Positions 10,237-23,100 of a stretch of DNA of 64,000 nucleotides are shown here, in pieces; positions within the stretch are counted from its first letter, which is position 1, and every line of letters begins with the position of its first letter. A model generated the notes under the pieces. That model had not been told where the DNA came from. It made no database searches and saw only the letters and a program-made list of their open reading frames with translations. The stretch is taken from assembly GCA_013146195.2 (NCBI GenBank), contig CM028381.1:93141255-93205254 (forward strand). The letters run 5' to 3'. The translations under genes were made by a program, and so were the position numbers. The DNA is from Codonopsis lanceolata (taxonomy: Eukaryota; Streptophyta; Magnoliopsida; Asterales; Campanulaceae).

Positions 10237-11308
10237 CTATAACAACCCAACAAAGCTACCCAAAACCAAACTCAACCCCAAAAACAAACCAAATGAACAA
10301 CCCCCAAGAGCCGGTGCAGCGGATCGCGGAGAGGGTGCAGGAGCATGATAATCGGGGTCGGGAGGTGATTCCGGAGACGGAGATGGGATAACTGATGGGG
10401 CTGGTGACGGAGAATGGCTAGGTTTGTTCCTCACGGCCATGACTAAGATGACAAGTTTCTGGCCCTTGTGGCAGAAATAGCCGTGACCACTGATGAAAAA
10501 GAATGGACCTGATCTATCAAACATGAATTCCGAGTGTCCGTTGATGTCGTTGAGGGTCTGTATGGCATTGGACTTGTTGCAGTTGTTGTAATCATCTTGG
10601 TTCACTATCAAAACCGAATTATGCCCTTTCTTATACTTGAAAACTGCAACCAGAGAAAAAAAATCAATTAGGTACTTGAAGAGCGGGCAGACATGCATAA
10701 AGTCGTATACTCATATCACATACATATAACATATCGAAATTCAATTCATAGAGAGTAAATGTTGGATTTCCATATTTGGCAAGTATAATGATTGTTTGTC
10801 TTTTTTTTGGTACTATAGATTGATTTACAAAAATAATAGAGCAACAGAAACGATTTACATTAATCATTGCATTGTTGTACAGTACAACAACAAAATTCAG
10901 ACGTACCCAAGAAAACATAATCCAACTTGAAATTCAACCCAAAACCTAGTGTAGCTTGTTTATATGTTTAGTAAATGCCTATCAACAAACTTGACATACA
11001 AGTATTGTAACGATCCGAGCCCGAGAGCCCGGTCCGTTACGTGTAGTCTACATATTGGCCCATTGAACACGCAGCACCTTGGGTCATCAGGCCCACCACA
11101 AGCCAACCCAAAAGTCTATAAGGTAGTGTGTGGCCACCTTATAAATCAAACACAATTCCCACACCTACCCAATGTTGGATGGGGTATTACACATATAATC
11201 TTGAAACACAAAAACAAATTATATATACATACTGACACACACACATATATATATATACAGAAAGATACATAGATACTTGACACATACACACACAAACACA
11301 CACACATA

Positions 11309-11339
<31 letters not shown>

Positions 11340-11519
11340 CTGACCAAGAGTATCATTGACTTGAAAGCGATTTCGTTCGGCCCAGTGATTGTAGCTCTCT
11401 GTAGGTTTCAAGATCCATCCTTGTTTACCACCAACATGGAATGTATAAGCATTAGATGTGCAAATAAAGCCCATCAATATCAACAAACAACCAACGTATA
11501 CATGATGATGAGACGCCAT
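10237..11519 (-). CDS. Early nodulin-like phytocyanin (ENODL), GPI-anchored
   Basis: Exon 1 is 11519-11345 and exon 2 is 10643-10237, with a GT-AG intron between them in phase 1. The product is 193 residues. Residues 1-24 form a signal peptide. Residues 25-127 form a plastocyanin-like domain with the disulphide cysteines C80 and C116 and the typical phrase FDRSGPFFFISG. Residues 132-168 are a Pro/Ser/Ala-rich, arabinogalactan-like linker. Residues 170-193 are a hydrophobic tail expected to direct GPI anchoring. The blue-copper ligands are absent: the His position is N67, Cys is S110 and the second His is F115. It should therefore not bind copper, as is usual in ENODLs. They are extracellular, membrane-anchored proteins of plasma membrane and wall. 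An upstream in-frame ATG at 11663 was rejected because it overlaps the TATA box. Confidence 0.92.
11006..11191. mobile_element. TRIM-like solo LTR in the phytocyanin intron
   Basis: It runs from TGTAACGATCCGAGCCC to GGGGTATTACA, a TG...CA unit of 186 bp. Five-base flanks agtat and catat match only partly. A longer relative with the same ends and the shared interior cacaattcccacacctaccc is at 53713-53927. It has no coding capacity and lies well inside the intron, so it should not disturb splicing. Confidence 0.6.
11236..11340. repeat. CA, TA and GA microsatellites at the 5' end of the intron
   Basis: Interrupted CA/TA runs (11236-11310) pass into an almost pure GA run (11313-11339). Viewed on the gene strand, a CT run begins only five bases after the splice donor. 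Confidence 0.85.
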
Positions 11520-11647
11520 TAATACAAAGTCGAAAAGAGCTTTTGTATGAACACTTAAGAAAAAAGAAACCAATGAAGGTAAAAGAGAATGAGAGAGAAA
11601 ATGGAGGCAATAGAGATGGATTGGAGAATCAAGGCTAATTGGGAATG

Positions 11648-11657
11648 ATATATATAG
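11648..11657 (-). promoter_or_regulatory. TATA box of the phytocyanin gene
   Basis: CTATATATAT on the minus strand lies about 130 bases upstream of the ATG at 11519. That would give a start near 11620 and a CT-rich leader of about 100 bases. The same TATA context is retained in the duplicated flank at about 1896-1905. Confidence 0.65.
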
Positions 11658-11659
11658 AG

Positions 11660-12250
11660 CCAAAGAGTAATTACCACAATAAAAGTTACCGTTAGTGTTA
11701 GTGTGTGTGTAAGAGAGAGAGGGAGAGGGGGAATGGCTGCCAGTATATGGAAAGGTTTGGCTGGAAATATGTGTACTGTAGGTTACATAAACGAATGTAT
11801 TTAATTACCGGGTTAATGTTTCACATTTGGCACACGGGATGAGATTTAATGGTAATGATATTTAATTTCAATTTTCTTTTATTTTTTATCTGAAATAATT
11901 AATTACATTGAATATTATTATTTTATTTTATTTTTGGTATCTCAAGAGACCTCAAAATGGAATGACCAAAGCTAATCTCCGAGCCAGATATGTTCAACGG
12001 AATGATAAAACAGAAACTCAAGAAAACGTTATAATTATATAAAATAGTAGTATTTGTTTTGGAACAAAACATATTTTTTTAAATTTTGTACTTATGATAA
12101 AAGTAGCTTTATATTTTTTATACTAATTTTAAATAGCCAAACTCTATAAAATCCGATTTAATCATATTTTTACCTAGTTTATGATAAAATGAGATTAATT
12201 TTTTTTTTCACAAACCGAAGAAGAAGTTTTTTTTAGAGATAATTGGAAGA
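11660..12250 (-). promoter_or_regulatory. 5' flank of the phytocyanin gene (unfilled paralogue of 1876-6078)
   Basis: This flank carries none of the three younger insertions found in its duplicate (1921-2165, 2574-5687, 5724-5981). Its outer part, about 12040-12250, looks like an older MITE shared by both copies (ends ggaacaaaacat and aaaccgaagaagaag). Confidence 0.65.
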
Positions 12251-14272
12251 AAAAAAACTTGGCTTATTTCACATTTTGCAAAATTAACTATGTACATTGA
12301 TTTTCACCATATTGAACCTCTATTTATTTTCATTTTTGCAATTAAAACATTCCGTCAAAGAGGTGTTAACTTCTTAAACGAAACACTGAGTTGGCTGCCA
12401 ACAAGGCAGCTGACTTACGTGAACATAGGCGGGAACCACGACCTATTTCCCGTGTTTTCAATTGCAAATCAAACCTTATATATTATTTTGTTTTGTTAAA
12501 TGAACCTTTGATCAAACCAGATTTTATTTCCCGCATTTTTTATTGCAAATAAAACCTTATGCATTATTTATTTTTTTTGCAAAATGAACCTTGGGCCAAA
12601 CTAGATTTTATTTCCTGCCTTTTTACTTGCAAATAAAACATTGTACATTATTTTGTTTTACAAAATGAACCTTGAACCAAACCAGATTTTGGGTATTTAT
12701 ATACTTATTTCATCCAAAATAAATCTCATCCTTTTCTCTAATATTTGATAACAATGTATTCCATTATATCTGTTATTTATTTCACGATGAACACAATTCG
12801 TTGTCATTGTGGACGGACGACTATTATGCGAACATCATGAATCCATCAAAAGCGAGGAATGAGATTTTTGGGCTGTGAAAGATATGGGGTAACTTATTAA
12901 TTTTTTAAATTTTAATTTTCTAGAAAACTAATTTATTTACTTGTTTTATTTTTCTGTTCTTGCAGCTAGAAGGGGGATGTCGGTTCTTCATCTGGTTTGA
13001 TCCTCTTCTTAAGGCAGTTGAAGTGGAAAACTAAAACAAACAACAAATGCCTTTGGTTTTGTTTCGTGTTATCATTAGTATTCAACCTTCTCTTCGTTTT
13101 AATCATAATTGAGCATGATTAAGCTATGTGTGTATGAAAGTATTAAGGAAATAATCAGGATTAATTTTGTGGTGTTGTACATTTTGTTGTTGGATATTTG
13201 TTAAAATAGAAACTTATTAAACCCCTAATGCATCCTCTTTATTTTGTCTATTGGAAATGAATGAAATATTTTTTGTTTTAAAGTAAGCAATCCTCATATA
13301 TATCATCAGCCAAAGTGTTGCAACAAACTGAAACACAAATAGGTCAAATTTATTTATATTACACAAAGATAATAAAACGGGAACCAATTGCTTAGATACT
13401 GTGATAACAAACACAATTTGATTCAACTATTTAAACAATGTCTAACAAACACAATTTGAAAATCAATCAAGCTGTTGTCATAACACTTCTTATCATACAC
13501 TTTTCTCTCCAAAAAATGACTCAGTCATTCAAAAATTCAAACATCATCAACTTGTTGTCCATACTTGACTGAGGTAGATTGTTATCATTGCGAAAAATGA
13601 AAGACCAAGTTATCAACAAAACAAATTCAAACAAGCTTATTATCGATCAATACTCAATGTAATGATTTGATATTAAAAAATCATCTCACAAACAAAGTTC
13701 AGACAGTAGACTAACAACCATTCGAGTTCCAAAAATAATATACAGAAAAAGTGATATCAAAGAATCATACCCAAAAACGTCACACTTTCATATTTGCTAA
13801 GTAGCAGTCATGTATTCAATGCACAAAATATACAAAGAGATGACTCAAAATATACAAAGAGATGACTGCAAATCACAGAAAATGTCACTCAGTCATATAC
13901 AAACTCTTGTTTGAGATCAAAGCCCTATATTATACCTAGGCTTCACTACAAAACACAAAATACTTGGTTCAAGGTTCGTTTTGCAAAACAAAACAATAAA
14001 CAAGGTTTTATTTGCAAAAGAAATGGTGAGAAATAAAATATGGTTTGGTCCAATATATATTCATTTAGCAAAACAAAATAATGTATGGTTCCCGCCCCGT
14101 GTCCACGTCACTTGCCTTGTTGGTAGCCAACTCAGCTTTTCGTTTAAGAATTTAACACCTCTTTGACGGAATGTTTTAATTGCAAAAATAAAAATAGATG
14201 GATATTCAATATGGTGAAAACGAATATGCATGGTTAATTTTGCAAAACGTGATATAGGCCAGTTTTTTTTTT
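12251..14272. mobile_element. MULE-like element with inverted arms over 220 bp long
   Basis: Bases 12258-12480 and 14040-14263 are inverted copies, including the phrases ttgcaattaaaacattccgt and caacaaggca and a cgggaaccac segment. Inside the left arm an 80-bp unit (aaataaaacctt...aaatgaacctt...ccaaaccaga) is repeated about three times, and a mirrored piece occurs near 13965-14060. I could not define the TSD because both outer edges are A/T homopolymers. The interior carries a GRF zinc-finger pseudogene. Confidence 0.65.
12787..13034 (+). pseudogene. GRF-type zinc-finger protein fragment
   Basis: ATG at 12787 starts MNTIRCHCGRTTIMRTS, then an in-frame TGA, then IHQKRGMRFLGCE. After a GT-AG-like intron (12889-12965) comes GCRFFIWFDPLL and a TAA at 13032-13034. 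The spaced CxC ... GC ... CRFFIWFD pattern is that of the zf-GRF domain, a single-stranded nucleic acid binding finger common in small plant proteins. The internal stop and a one-base phase mismatch across the intron make it non-functional as read. It is probably cargo of the surrounding element. Confidence 0.6.
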
Positions 14273-14309
14273 TACATTTTTTTGGCGAAATGTCAACTAT
14301 ACCTTTAGT

Positions 14310-14535
14310 GGAGTGAACACACGCGTCAAAAGGCACACTATGCATCACGATTTAAAATTAATGCATACCAATGAATACGCGCGCGTAACGTTAGTTCATG
14401 CATCACGATTCAAAATTAATGTATCGCAAATGTAAATTTGATGAATATGAATTGATATTTGTTGTATCACGATTCAAAATTAATGCATTGAATCAAAATA
14501 GATGCATCGCGATTCAAATTTTGTGAATATTGATT
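14310..14535. repeat. Repeats of 'gatgcatcacgattcaaa' type
   Basis: The word cacgattcaaaattaatg and close variants recur about four times. Very similar gatgcatc/gatgcaa words fill the MULE at 27164-28184 (27300-27730), suggesting a shared source. Confidence 0.5.
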
Positions 14536-14733
14536 TGTGGCTTAAATTTTTTTTAATAACCAACAAGCTAGTTCTTTCTCGGACATTTTATCTACACACA
14601 TCCTGGGCTTTCGTGTTCGAGTGTAGAGTTATTTATTTTTAGAATATGATTCTAAATCTTTGATCAAACAAAATTATAAATACAATTAAACTTACGAAAA
14701 TTTCATAGGCCAATAAAATTTACTCTTAGTTTA

Positions 14734-15037
14734 AGGTTTAAATAATTATTTGGTCCTTTGACTTGCACTAATTTTTTTGTTTGGTTCAACAATTTCACAA
14801 AAAATTAGTTTGGTCCTACATTTTGCGTTTTGTTATTAGATTCTCTCTTTTGCTGTTAACGTTTCAATTTATGTCTAATGTATCAACGAAAATATTTGAT
14901 GGAAATTGAAACGTTAACGGGGAAAGGGGGAAATCTAAAAACAAAACACAATATGTAGGACCAAACTAATTTCTTTTCAAATTATAGGACCAAAAAAAAA
15001 ATCAATGCAAGTCGCGAAGAACCAAATAATTATTTAA
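14734..15037. mobile_element. Fold-back MITE (MULE-type TSD)
   Basis: The element is nearly palindromic: its ends read GGTTTAAATAATTATTTGGT and the complement. Inner words such as taggaccaaactaatt occur in both orientations. The flanking direct repeat actcttagttta (14722-14733 and 15038-15049) is long and perfect. A truncated relative is at about 24690-24760. Confidence 0.75.
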
Positions 15038-15049
15038 ACTCTTAGTTTA

Positions 15050-15508
15050 CAAGTTCTTCGAGAAAAGTTGTAGGCTTTTTACGCACCTAGAGCCTTAGAA
15101 TCCTGTATGGCTCAGCGAGGCTCCATTGAAGGCGAGTTCGATCCGTTGGGAAAAAAAGTGGCACTTATAGGAACATCCACACTTCTTCTCCAAAAACAAC
15201 CCATATTGACTCGGAGAAAAATGGACTCCTACTCAATTATAGTCGATCATAGGGAAAAGTTTTCGTCTTCTTATTCCCACAATGAACACATTCAATCACT
15301 CTTTTTCCCTAAAATCTATTAAATCACTCTTCTAATTAGAAGAGTGATTTACCTTGAATAGTCACACACTCTCTCTCTCTCTCTCTCTCTCTCAAAATAC
15401 AAGGTTTCTATCATTTTTTAATTAATGTTTCACCATATTGAAAATGATTTTATTCAAAATTAATTATACCACATTTTGTTTCTTATTGTTTTTGTTGTTG
15501 CAAACAAT

Positions 15509-15595
<87 letters not shown>

Positions 15596-17041
15596 CTACA
15601 TAATCGCAAAACTTTATTTATCAATTATATAGATCTAAAAAGATATATTTTATTTAAATTTTATAAATTTAAAATATAAATATTTCATTCAAATTGTAGT
15701 GGGAAAATAGAAATAAAAAAGATTAAATATATTGATAGTTGGGTTTGTTAGTTGATATTTTCAAAGAGATATTTTTTTTGAGTAAACAAAAGATATCAAG
15801 TTTGAAAAACTGAATCCAGCACCAAGGAAAAAGAACGCTGGAAATAAACCCGAATATTGTATTACTGACCGGTCGTATTAATTAAACTCTTTGCACTCCA
15901 ATCTCTTACTGACAATAGCACGTAATTGTAATTATTAAACTATACAACTTTATTTTCATAGAATATAAATATAAATTTAAATATTTAAAATATTTTATTC
16001 AAATTGTGGTAGGAAAATAAAAATAAAAAGGATAGAAAATATATTGGTAGTTAGGTTTGTTAGATGAGATTTGAGAGATTTGAGAGATTTTAGGTTTTTG
16101 AAGAGTTGTATAAAGAGTGATTATTAGAGTGAATTTTTTTATAAAGATTTAAAAAATGTAACCGGAACAAAAAACGAGATTCTTAGAGAGTGGTATTGGA
16201 AGTTGTCGTGGATGCTCTAATATGCCAATTCTCTTCGACCTTTGGTGATTGGATTGGTGGCTTAATGTGATTGAGAAAGTTGCATCCGCCTCGTTCATGG
16301 AGCCGGCGGCATGCCGAAATGCATGATTTATACCATTGTCCCAACGAATGGGAATCCTCTCATGGGATGCGGGAAATGAATCCCATTGAAGTCACAGATT
16401 CAAAGCTCCACTCAGACCTGGTTCAAGTTGGAATAGCTTTGCCCTTACCAACGGAGATCCCTGACAAATCCAGATGGATTTTTTCCAAGAATGGTGGTCG
16501 GTGCCTTCGGCGGTCGTAGCAGCAATGACATCGGTTGTAGGCCTAGGTTTTAGTCCCGAAAAAGCTTGAACCAAAGCCTTGATTGAAGACCTGGGGTGGA
16601 TACGAGCTGAGTGGCGTAGGAAGTTTAAGACCGTCTTGCGAAATAAGAATAAAGTTTGTTTGTGAAAAAAAAGGAAATTGGGAGGCTGTGAGGAACTCTT
16701 ACAGGCTTGATAGAACTAAAGAATCTAGGTCAAACTTCTTCTTCTCCTCGCCGGTGAATTGGTTGGAGGGAAAATCCAGATGTTGCTGTTCGATCTGTGG
16801 GGTCGTCTCCATAACCTCATTCAAACAGATCCAGCTGCCATCTTCCTTCAATGATCAATCGTTGGCCTCCTTCATCATCTCCGGGTGTCACCAACCCCAC
16901 AGCTAGCTCCAGCTTCATCCCTCCCTCCCGCTCCATCTCTGCTCCTGTTTAGATCCAGTGACGTCATCTCCAGTCTCCATCCCTCACGCTGCCTCAATAA
17001 ATTCGAGACTGGGCTTGGTGAGTTTATCTTGTTAGTTTACT
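15050..17041. repeat. Microsatellites, a 100-bp direct repeat pair and unassigned DNA
   Basis: A CT run lies at 15368-15393 and a pure AT run at 15511-15590. About 100 bases at 15660-15765 (ttcaaattgtagtgggaaaa...) recur at 15975-16080. Words resembling a 'catccac' MITE end occur in opposite orientation near 15168 and 16200-16215, so 15163-16220 may be one decayed element. The open frames at 15107, 16271 and 16583 show no family motif I recognise. Confidence 0.5.
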
Positions 17042-17059
17042 GACTAAAACAAAAAGGAT

Positions 17060-17460
17060 GTTTTAGGACCTCATTCATAAGACACTTTTAAATAGTCATC
17101 TTATAAAAGCCCCAATAAAACGTCTTACTCATTGGGTGCTATCACAATATGACCTAATAAGACACCCAACTCTTATTGTCCTATTATAGTATGCCTATTA
17201 GGACACTGATTGTTAGTGTCCTATTATGATACAATTAATCTAATAAGAATCCTAATTTTTAGTGTCTTATTATGACATGACTAATAGGACGCCTACTATT
17301 CGTGCCCTATTATGATACGGCTAATAGGATGTCACACTCTTCGTGTCTTATTATGGTGTAGCTAATTGGACACCTAACTCTTTGTGTCATATTATAATTC
17401 TACTAATAATACACATGACTCCTAGTATCCTATTATCATTAACTCATTAAACCTAACTAG
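17060..17460. repeat. CACTA left subterminal repeat array
   Basis: Units of about 55-60 bp built on gtgtcctattatgata and ctaataggacgcct are repeated about seven times with drift. Similar words in opposite orientation lie at 23830-24260. Confidence 0.75.
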
Positions 17461-18289
17461 TTTTTTTAACCCGACGCACGTCAACTAAATCATACATAAA
17501 CAAAATAAGGAGGATCAGTTTTTTAACAATTACACATAAATATATCACTAATCATTATATATTCTAAAAAATTCATTTTACACAACATTTGTTATCTTAT
17601 TAGTTGAGTTTTTCATCTTCACCGCATATCAATATCTTCAAACCAAAATAATTTGTTACTCTAAAAACTACGGCGTACAACTGTTCATGGCTAAAGACTG
17701 TTTTTTTTTTTTCAAATAAAGACTTACGTGCAATTATTGATTTTGACATTTGTTAATTGTCATTGCATATGATACCATCAATGTGAATTGTCTTCTCTAG
17801 AACTTGAAACACAGTCTTACATTGGATAGAGTTAATAACAATCTTCAGATAAAACATTTTCTTCAACATTGTTTTTTTTCAAAATTATTGCTTCAACAAT
17901 ATAATTCCCAAGATTTATGATAAATAGTTTTGTTCCATTGCACAACCATGCAACATGGTAAATGTTTCTCAATAGCATTAATGAAACACTAATTTTAAGT
18001 GTCAATTCATGGTCTGACAATCTCGAACACTTTATACTATTAAAAAACTTTGTATAATAAATGTTTTTGAACAAACTTGAATTTTTTCCGCCTTCAAATA
18101 TAATATGAACTCAAATAAGTTCTACATTTTGAATGATTACTTTTATTAAATAATATTTGGATTTTACGAATAAAGAAATTTTTAGAAGAAAATGAGCTAA
18201 AATCAAAATAGCGAAATTATTTTTACCGTTAACTATTATTTTTGTTTTGTAAATTATTTTGATTTTAATAACTTCCATTATTTTTTTTT

Positions 18290-18990
18290 GTTTTATTGAC
18301 TTCATAACTATTATTTTTTGTTTTATTTTTAAGAATTAGTTTTACTGAAAAAATTTGTTTCGTAATTTTTTATTATTATTTTGCTAACCTTAGTTTAAAT
18401 TGTTTTGTTTTATTGACTCTGTAACTGCTATTTTTGTTCCATCAAATATTTTTATTTTACCAACATATTTTTGTTTTACATAACTATTTTTAAGAATTTG
18501 TTATAAATTTTTGTTCAATAAATTATTTTTCTAATTTTACTAACCTCAATTTAAATTATTTTTGTTTTATTGACTTCATAACTATTATATTTGTTTCATC
18601 AAATATTTTTATTTAACTAATGTATTTTTGTTTTACATAACTATTTTAAAGAATTTCTTTTAAAATTTTGTTCCGTAAATTATTTTTATTATTTTAGTAA
18701 CCTTAGTTTAATTTGTTTTTGTTTTTATTGACTATGTAACTATTATTTTTGTTTCATCAAAGTTTTTATTTTACTAACGTATTTTTGTTTTATATATATA
18801 CTTTTAAGAATTTGTTTCAAACTTTTGTTCCGTAAATTATTTTATTTTACTAACCTCCGCATTAAATTATTTTTGTTTTGTTGATTATGTAACTTTTATT
18901 TTTATAGTGGCTTGTTCCATATATTATTTTTATTTTACTAACCTCTTATATTTTTGTTTTCTTAACTCTGGAACTATTATTTTTGTTTTA
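18290..18990. repeat. Tandem array with a period near 158 bp
   Basis: The marker ttgactNNgtaac/ttgacttcataac occurs near 18294, 18411, 18569, 18727 and 18880. Each is followed by the same T-rich sentence (ttccatcaaatatttttatt, ttttgttttacataac, aagaatttgtt). There are about four and a half units; the first is shortened to 117 bp. Confidence 0.75.
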
Positions 18991-19991
18991 GTTACTATTT
19001 TTTATGCTTAAACATAATTAAAAGAGAGAAGATGGTTGTGATGCGAGAGAAAATAAGAAGAAGACGGGAGAGAGAAAGAGAAATATAACCAGAGAAGATA
19101 ATTCAAAAGTGAAATTTTGGAGGGAGAAATCTACCATTGCCATTATATATATATATATATAGATATATAGATAACTATCACCTATTTATTACCACTCCAT
19201 AACCATGGATCCACAACAATTACTACTAATATGCCTTCCTTCCCTAGGAAAACTATCACCTCCTACCCACCACCAAACCACCATCATTATCACCACCATG
19301 CCTAAACTGGCAGACACTACCCTTCTACCATGCCACTGTTACGACCATAGTCGCCACACCCCTTCACTAATCACTGCTACCAACCCTTCTTTTCCATCGG
19401 CTATCGCGATCATGCCTAAACCTTTTTAGGAGTAACTAACACTACACGCCAATAAAAATATGCATTTTAGAGAGTGACATTTAGAAAGGGAAAGATTTTG
19501 GTCTCTAAATAAGAGTCTGATTGACTTTACTCTTTAAATTAGAGACAAACAAGATACTAAATGGTCGAAGATGTCGTGTAGACACATGGGCAATAACAAC
19601 GACAGTGGTGATGGTGTACTGAGGGAAATGTATGGATATGGTGGTAATGTATAGATGATGGTGGTACATAGTGGTAGTTTGTGTCCAACCGCATGTTGGT
19701 AAGTCTCGTGGATCAGTTATGATTATAGAGTGGGGGGGTGGAGTGTTAATGGTAGCCATGGTTCGCAAAGTACTTCAGTAGTGGTTGTGAGGGCGATAGA
19801 GCTATTTTTGGGTGATGGTGGTGTCGGTAGAATTGGTGGTTATAATAAAATAATTAATAATAAAGATGATATATAAAATATTATTTTTTACAAAATAATA
19901 TTTATACTCAAAACCATGTACATTTGTAATTTATATTGAAATATGGTTGTGTTATTAAATAAGGACATATGCTTTTAATTTTTTTAAAATA

Positions 19992-20162
19992 CTCCCTATG
20001 TTCTAAACAAAGAGTCTATTATTTCATTTTGAGATGTTTCACTTAGACAATCAACTTTCAAAATTAAATAATAAAAATATCAATTAATGTGCTACTAAAA
20101 GTATAATTTTTCTTAAAAAAATTGATTTTCAAACATAAACTTTTTATCTGAAATGGAGGAAG
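19992..20162. mobile_element. Short MITE of a second 'ctccct' family
   Basis: It begins CTCCCTATGTTCTAAACAAAGAG after TA and ends ATCTGAAATGGAGGAAG before TA (20163-20164). 171 bp. The interior is unlike the 260-bp Stowaway family. Confidence 0.65.
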
Positions 20163-20199
20163 TAATAACGATATGTATGTAACAATCACTTATATTTGA

Positions 20200-23100
20200 A
20201 AAAAAAGCTCATTCATAATCATGTTCCCGCAAAATTAAAACTCCCTCCACCGCCCAAAAATCGCCAAATATTCAAAATACTGCCAATTCTCCAATTCTCT
20301 CTCTTAGGTTATTGCTACGTGCATCCATTGCTCCATCCTTCTCCATCACCTCCAAATACTTCCCATAAACTTCTCTAGCCTTACTTCTCTCCACACTGGT
20401 TTTTGCCAAATTCCTAAAATTCCCTCCGCATAGTTTTCCCTAAAATTAACTTAGACCTTCAATTGATAGAGAGCATCGACTTTGCAGAAGCAATTAGAGG
20501 AATCGCTTAGTGCAGCATGCCAGATACAATCTCTCTATCTCTCTCTCAAGTTCTCTCGTTTCTTGGCACAACACACTGATATTTTTCTCTTTTTTATGGC
20601 TGCAGTTCTTTAATTCTTTGTCATCTTCACACCCCTTATCGTGCCACTGACTCCACCAAAGTTCATTCTCAAGTTATGCCCCGTTCTCTTTCTCTCTCTC
20701 TATCTATATATGTGTGTGGGTGTGTGTTGTAGTATACCACATGTTTAATTCGTGATTGTAAAATATTAGGGCAAACTAGTTTTCTCATTTGTTATTTTTT
20801 GTATTTCAATTTGTTGGTGAAACTTTTTTGATTTTAGGGCAAGTTAGGATCTCTTAATCTGATTTTTTTTAATATGTTAGTTTCCTTGCGCTCTTTAATT
20901 TGTACAATTTTTTTTTATTTCTTTACATTTTTTTAATGTTAATTGCTTTCATGATTGGGTTGAATGTTATTGTTAAAGTATATTTGTTAAGATAATCTTT
21001 GATTCATTGTTTGGTGTTGGACATTGCTACCAGGGGTATGAAGCTATGTTCTTAGTCATTGAACTTAAAATAAATTAATGTTTGTTGTTTAACCAAATTT
21101 GTTAAATTAGATAGTGCATTGACAGATAGGATAGTCTTTGCTTCATTGTTTAGTAGTAGACATAACCGCACTGGTGCCTAGAGCTATATTCTTAGTTGAC
21201 CTGAAATGATGGTAGAAAGAAAATAGAGTGGCAGATGGGGAAGAAAGCTTAATACGCTTGTTCTTCTGCTTAGTCGGTCTAACTCTCTATTTGAATTTCA
21301 CAATAAAAAAAGGATCCATTTTTTTGAAAATGTCAACTAATAAATTCCTCCATTCATCTCACCGAAAGGTTACTTTTTATTTTGGAACATATGAAGAGTC
21401 TTATTAAGTTAAGTTAATCGATTGTGTAAATCTGCATATTCACCTTAATATTTGTATTAAACATAAAAATAAGAGAACTATATTATGAACTTCTAAAATT
21501 AAGGGTATTTATGGAAGTTTATTTTAATCCTCAAAATACTTGACTTTAGGGAATTTTTCACAGCTTATCTCTGCAATTTTATTAGTCCCTCTTCTAGTTT
21601 TGAGTGGTGTCCCTAAACCAACTTTTGGTATTGCACTAATCTGGTACGGTACTAGACTAGTTATTTGCTTTTCGAAATATTTTGTAGTTCTCCATAAATT
21701 CAAATAGATTTGCTGTAGCATTAGGTAAATATTGTTGTAAGCTTTTACGAAATCCTGATGAAGCCTAGCCTTGTAGGCTCAATCACAATCGGACATCACC
21801 AATTCAGGAACATGAAGCAAGAATTACCAAGGGATGGAACTTCAATGTCCATTTTAAGTACACAAAGAACTTGTATAGATAACTTATAAGACTTGGAACA
21901 TTAACAATTTAGCATGTCATAAGTTATTGATTTTCTTGAGATGAGCTTTCTCATAATTTTTTTTTGACTTATGCTAGTCAAATATCACTTGCTACCATTT
22001 TATGTGTAGGAAAAGTGGGGCGTATGGACAAGGTTTTCTTTGTTACAAAGTTTGGGACAGGGAGGAAGGGAATAAGAGAAGAAACCTTTGGCTATGATTT
22101 GCCTTAATCTTTCCTCCCACCAATGGAGGAAAGTTGACGAAAGGTACTTACTCCTCTAATTTCTTGACTTCATTTCCTTGGAAAAACCTACACCCCTTGT
22201 TCTAGTGGGACATTATGCAAATTGCAAAGAAGAATGCTTGTGTGAACTACAATTTTTTGGTATTTTATTGATAAGACTTCCAACTCAATGGCTAATTCTC
22301 GCCTTTAGGCAGGATCAAGTATCGATTGGTGCATCAGAAGTTAAAGTTGTATTCAGTAGTGTAGTGGTCGTATTGCTAGATCCATGGTAACGAAAGAAAG
22401 TTACTAAAGACTAGGATTCGAGTTCTGAGAAAAGGAAAATCAGCCTTTGTCGGTGTTCTCAATTCCTTAAGACAAGTCAAAGGAGAATGTGAAAGAGGTA
22501 TTGCCTTTGCAGAACTTCTTCATTTATCTTCTTATTTGTCATGCTTAACTTAGCTGATGCCAAGTAATTCAAACATAGGCCGAGTTGAGTTGACTTTTGT
22601 GCTTACCTTGCTATTACGACTTAACATGGGCATGTTGTATTTAAAAACTTTTAGAAAAAAATGGTTTATATATCTAATATTTGCCTCTCGCATAACACTT
22701 CGAGGATGCATACTAGAGTAATGACAACACTCTTTGTCTACTTAAATGCAGTAAAAAATTATTAGTAAAAAATTGTAAACAAGCAAGAACATTATAGATA
22801 GCTTACAATACTTAGAGCATTATCATTTCAAAATGTCACAGGTTAATGATTTTATTGAGACAAGCTTTCACATACTTTATTTCCTTTTAGTTATGCATGT
22901 CGAATTTCACTTGCTAGGTGCTACCATTTCTTTTGGCAAGCCATCAGTTCAATAGTGAAAGATTTACTTACTGTACTCTAGGAGGTATTGTGAATTATAT
23001 TTCCTATTACTTTTGCGTGTGGTGTGGCTGGTGAATAAATCAAAGTGTGTATGACGAATAAAATTTGGGTTTAATATGACGAATATAATTTTGTAATTGT

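Noticed and set aside
10964..11272. 102-codon plus frame in the phytocyanin intron
   Set aside because: Reads through the TRIM-like LTR and a CA/TA microsatellite.
11187..11663. Longer phytocyanin start at ATG 11663
   Set aside because: That ATG overlaps the TATA box. The ATG at 11519 begins a proper signal peptide.
15438..15632. 64-codon frame with an Ile-Tyr run
   Set aside because: Translation of the AT microsatellite.
16271..16906. Two moderately GC-rich frames with protein-like composition
   Set aside because: No domain, no splice context and no repeat partner recognised; left as unassigned DNA.
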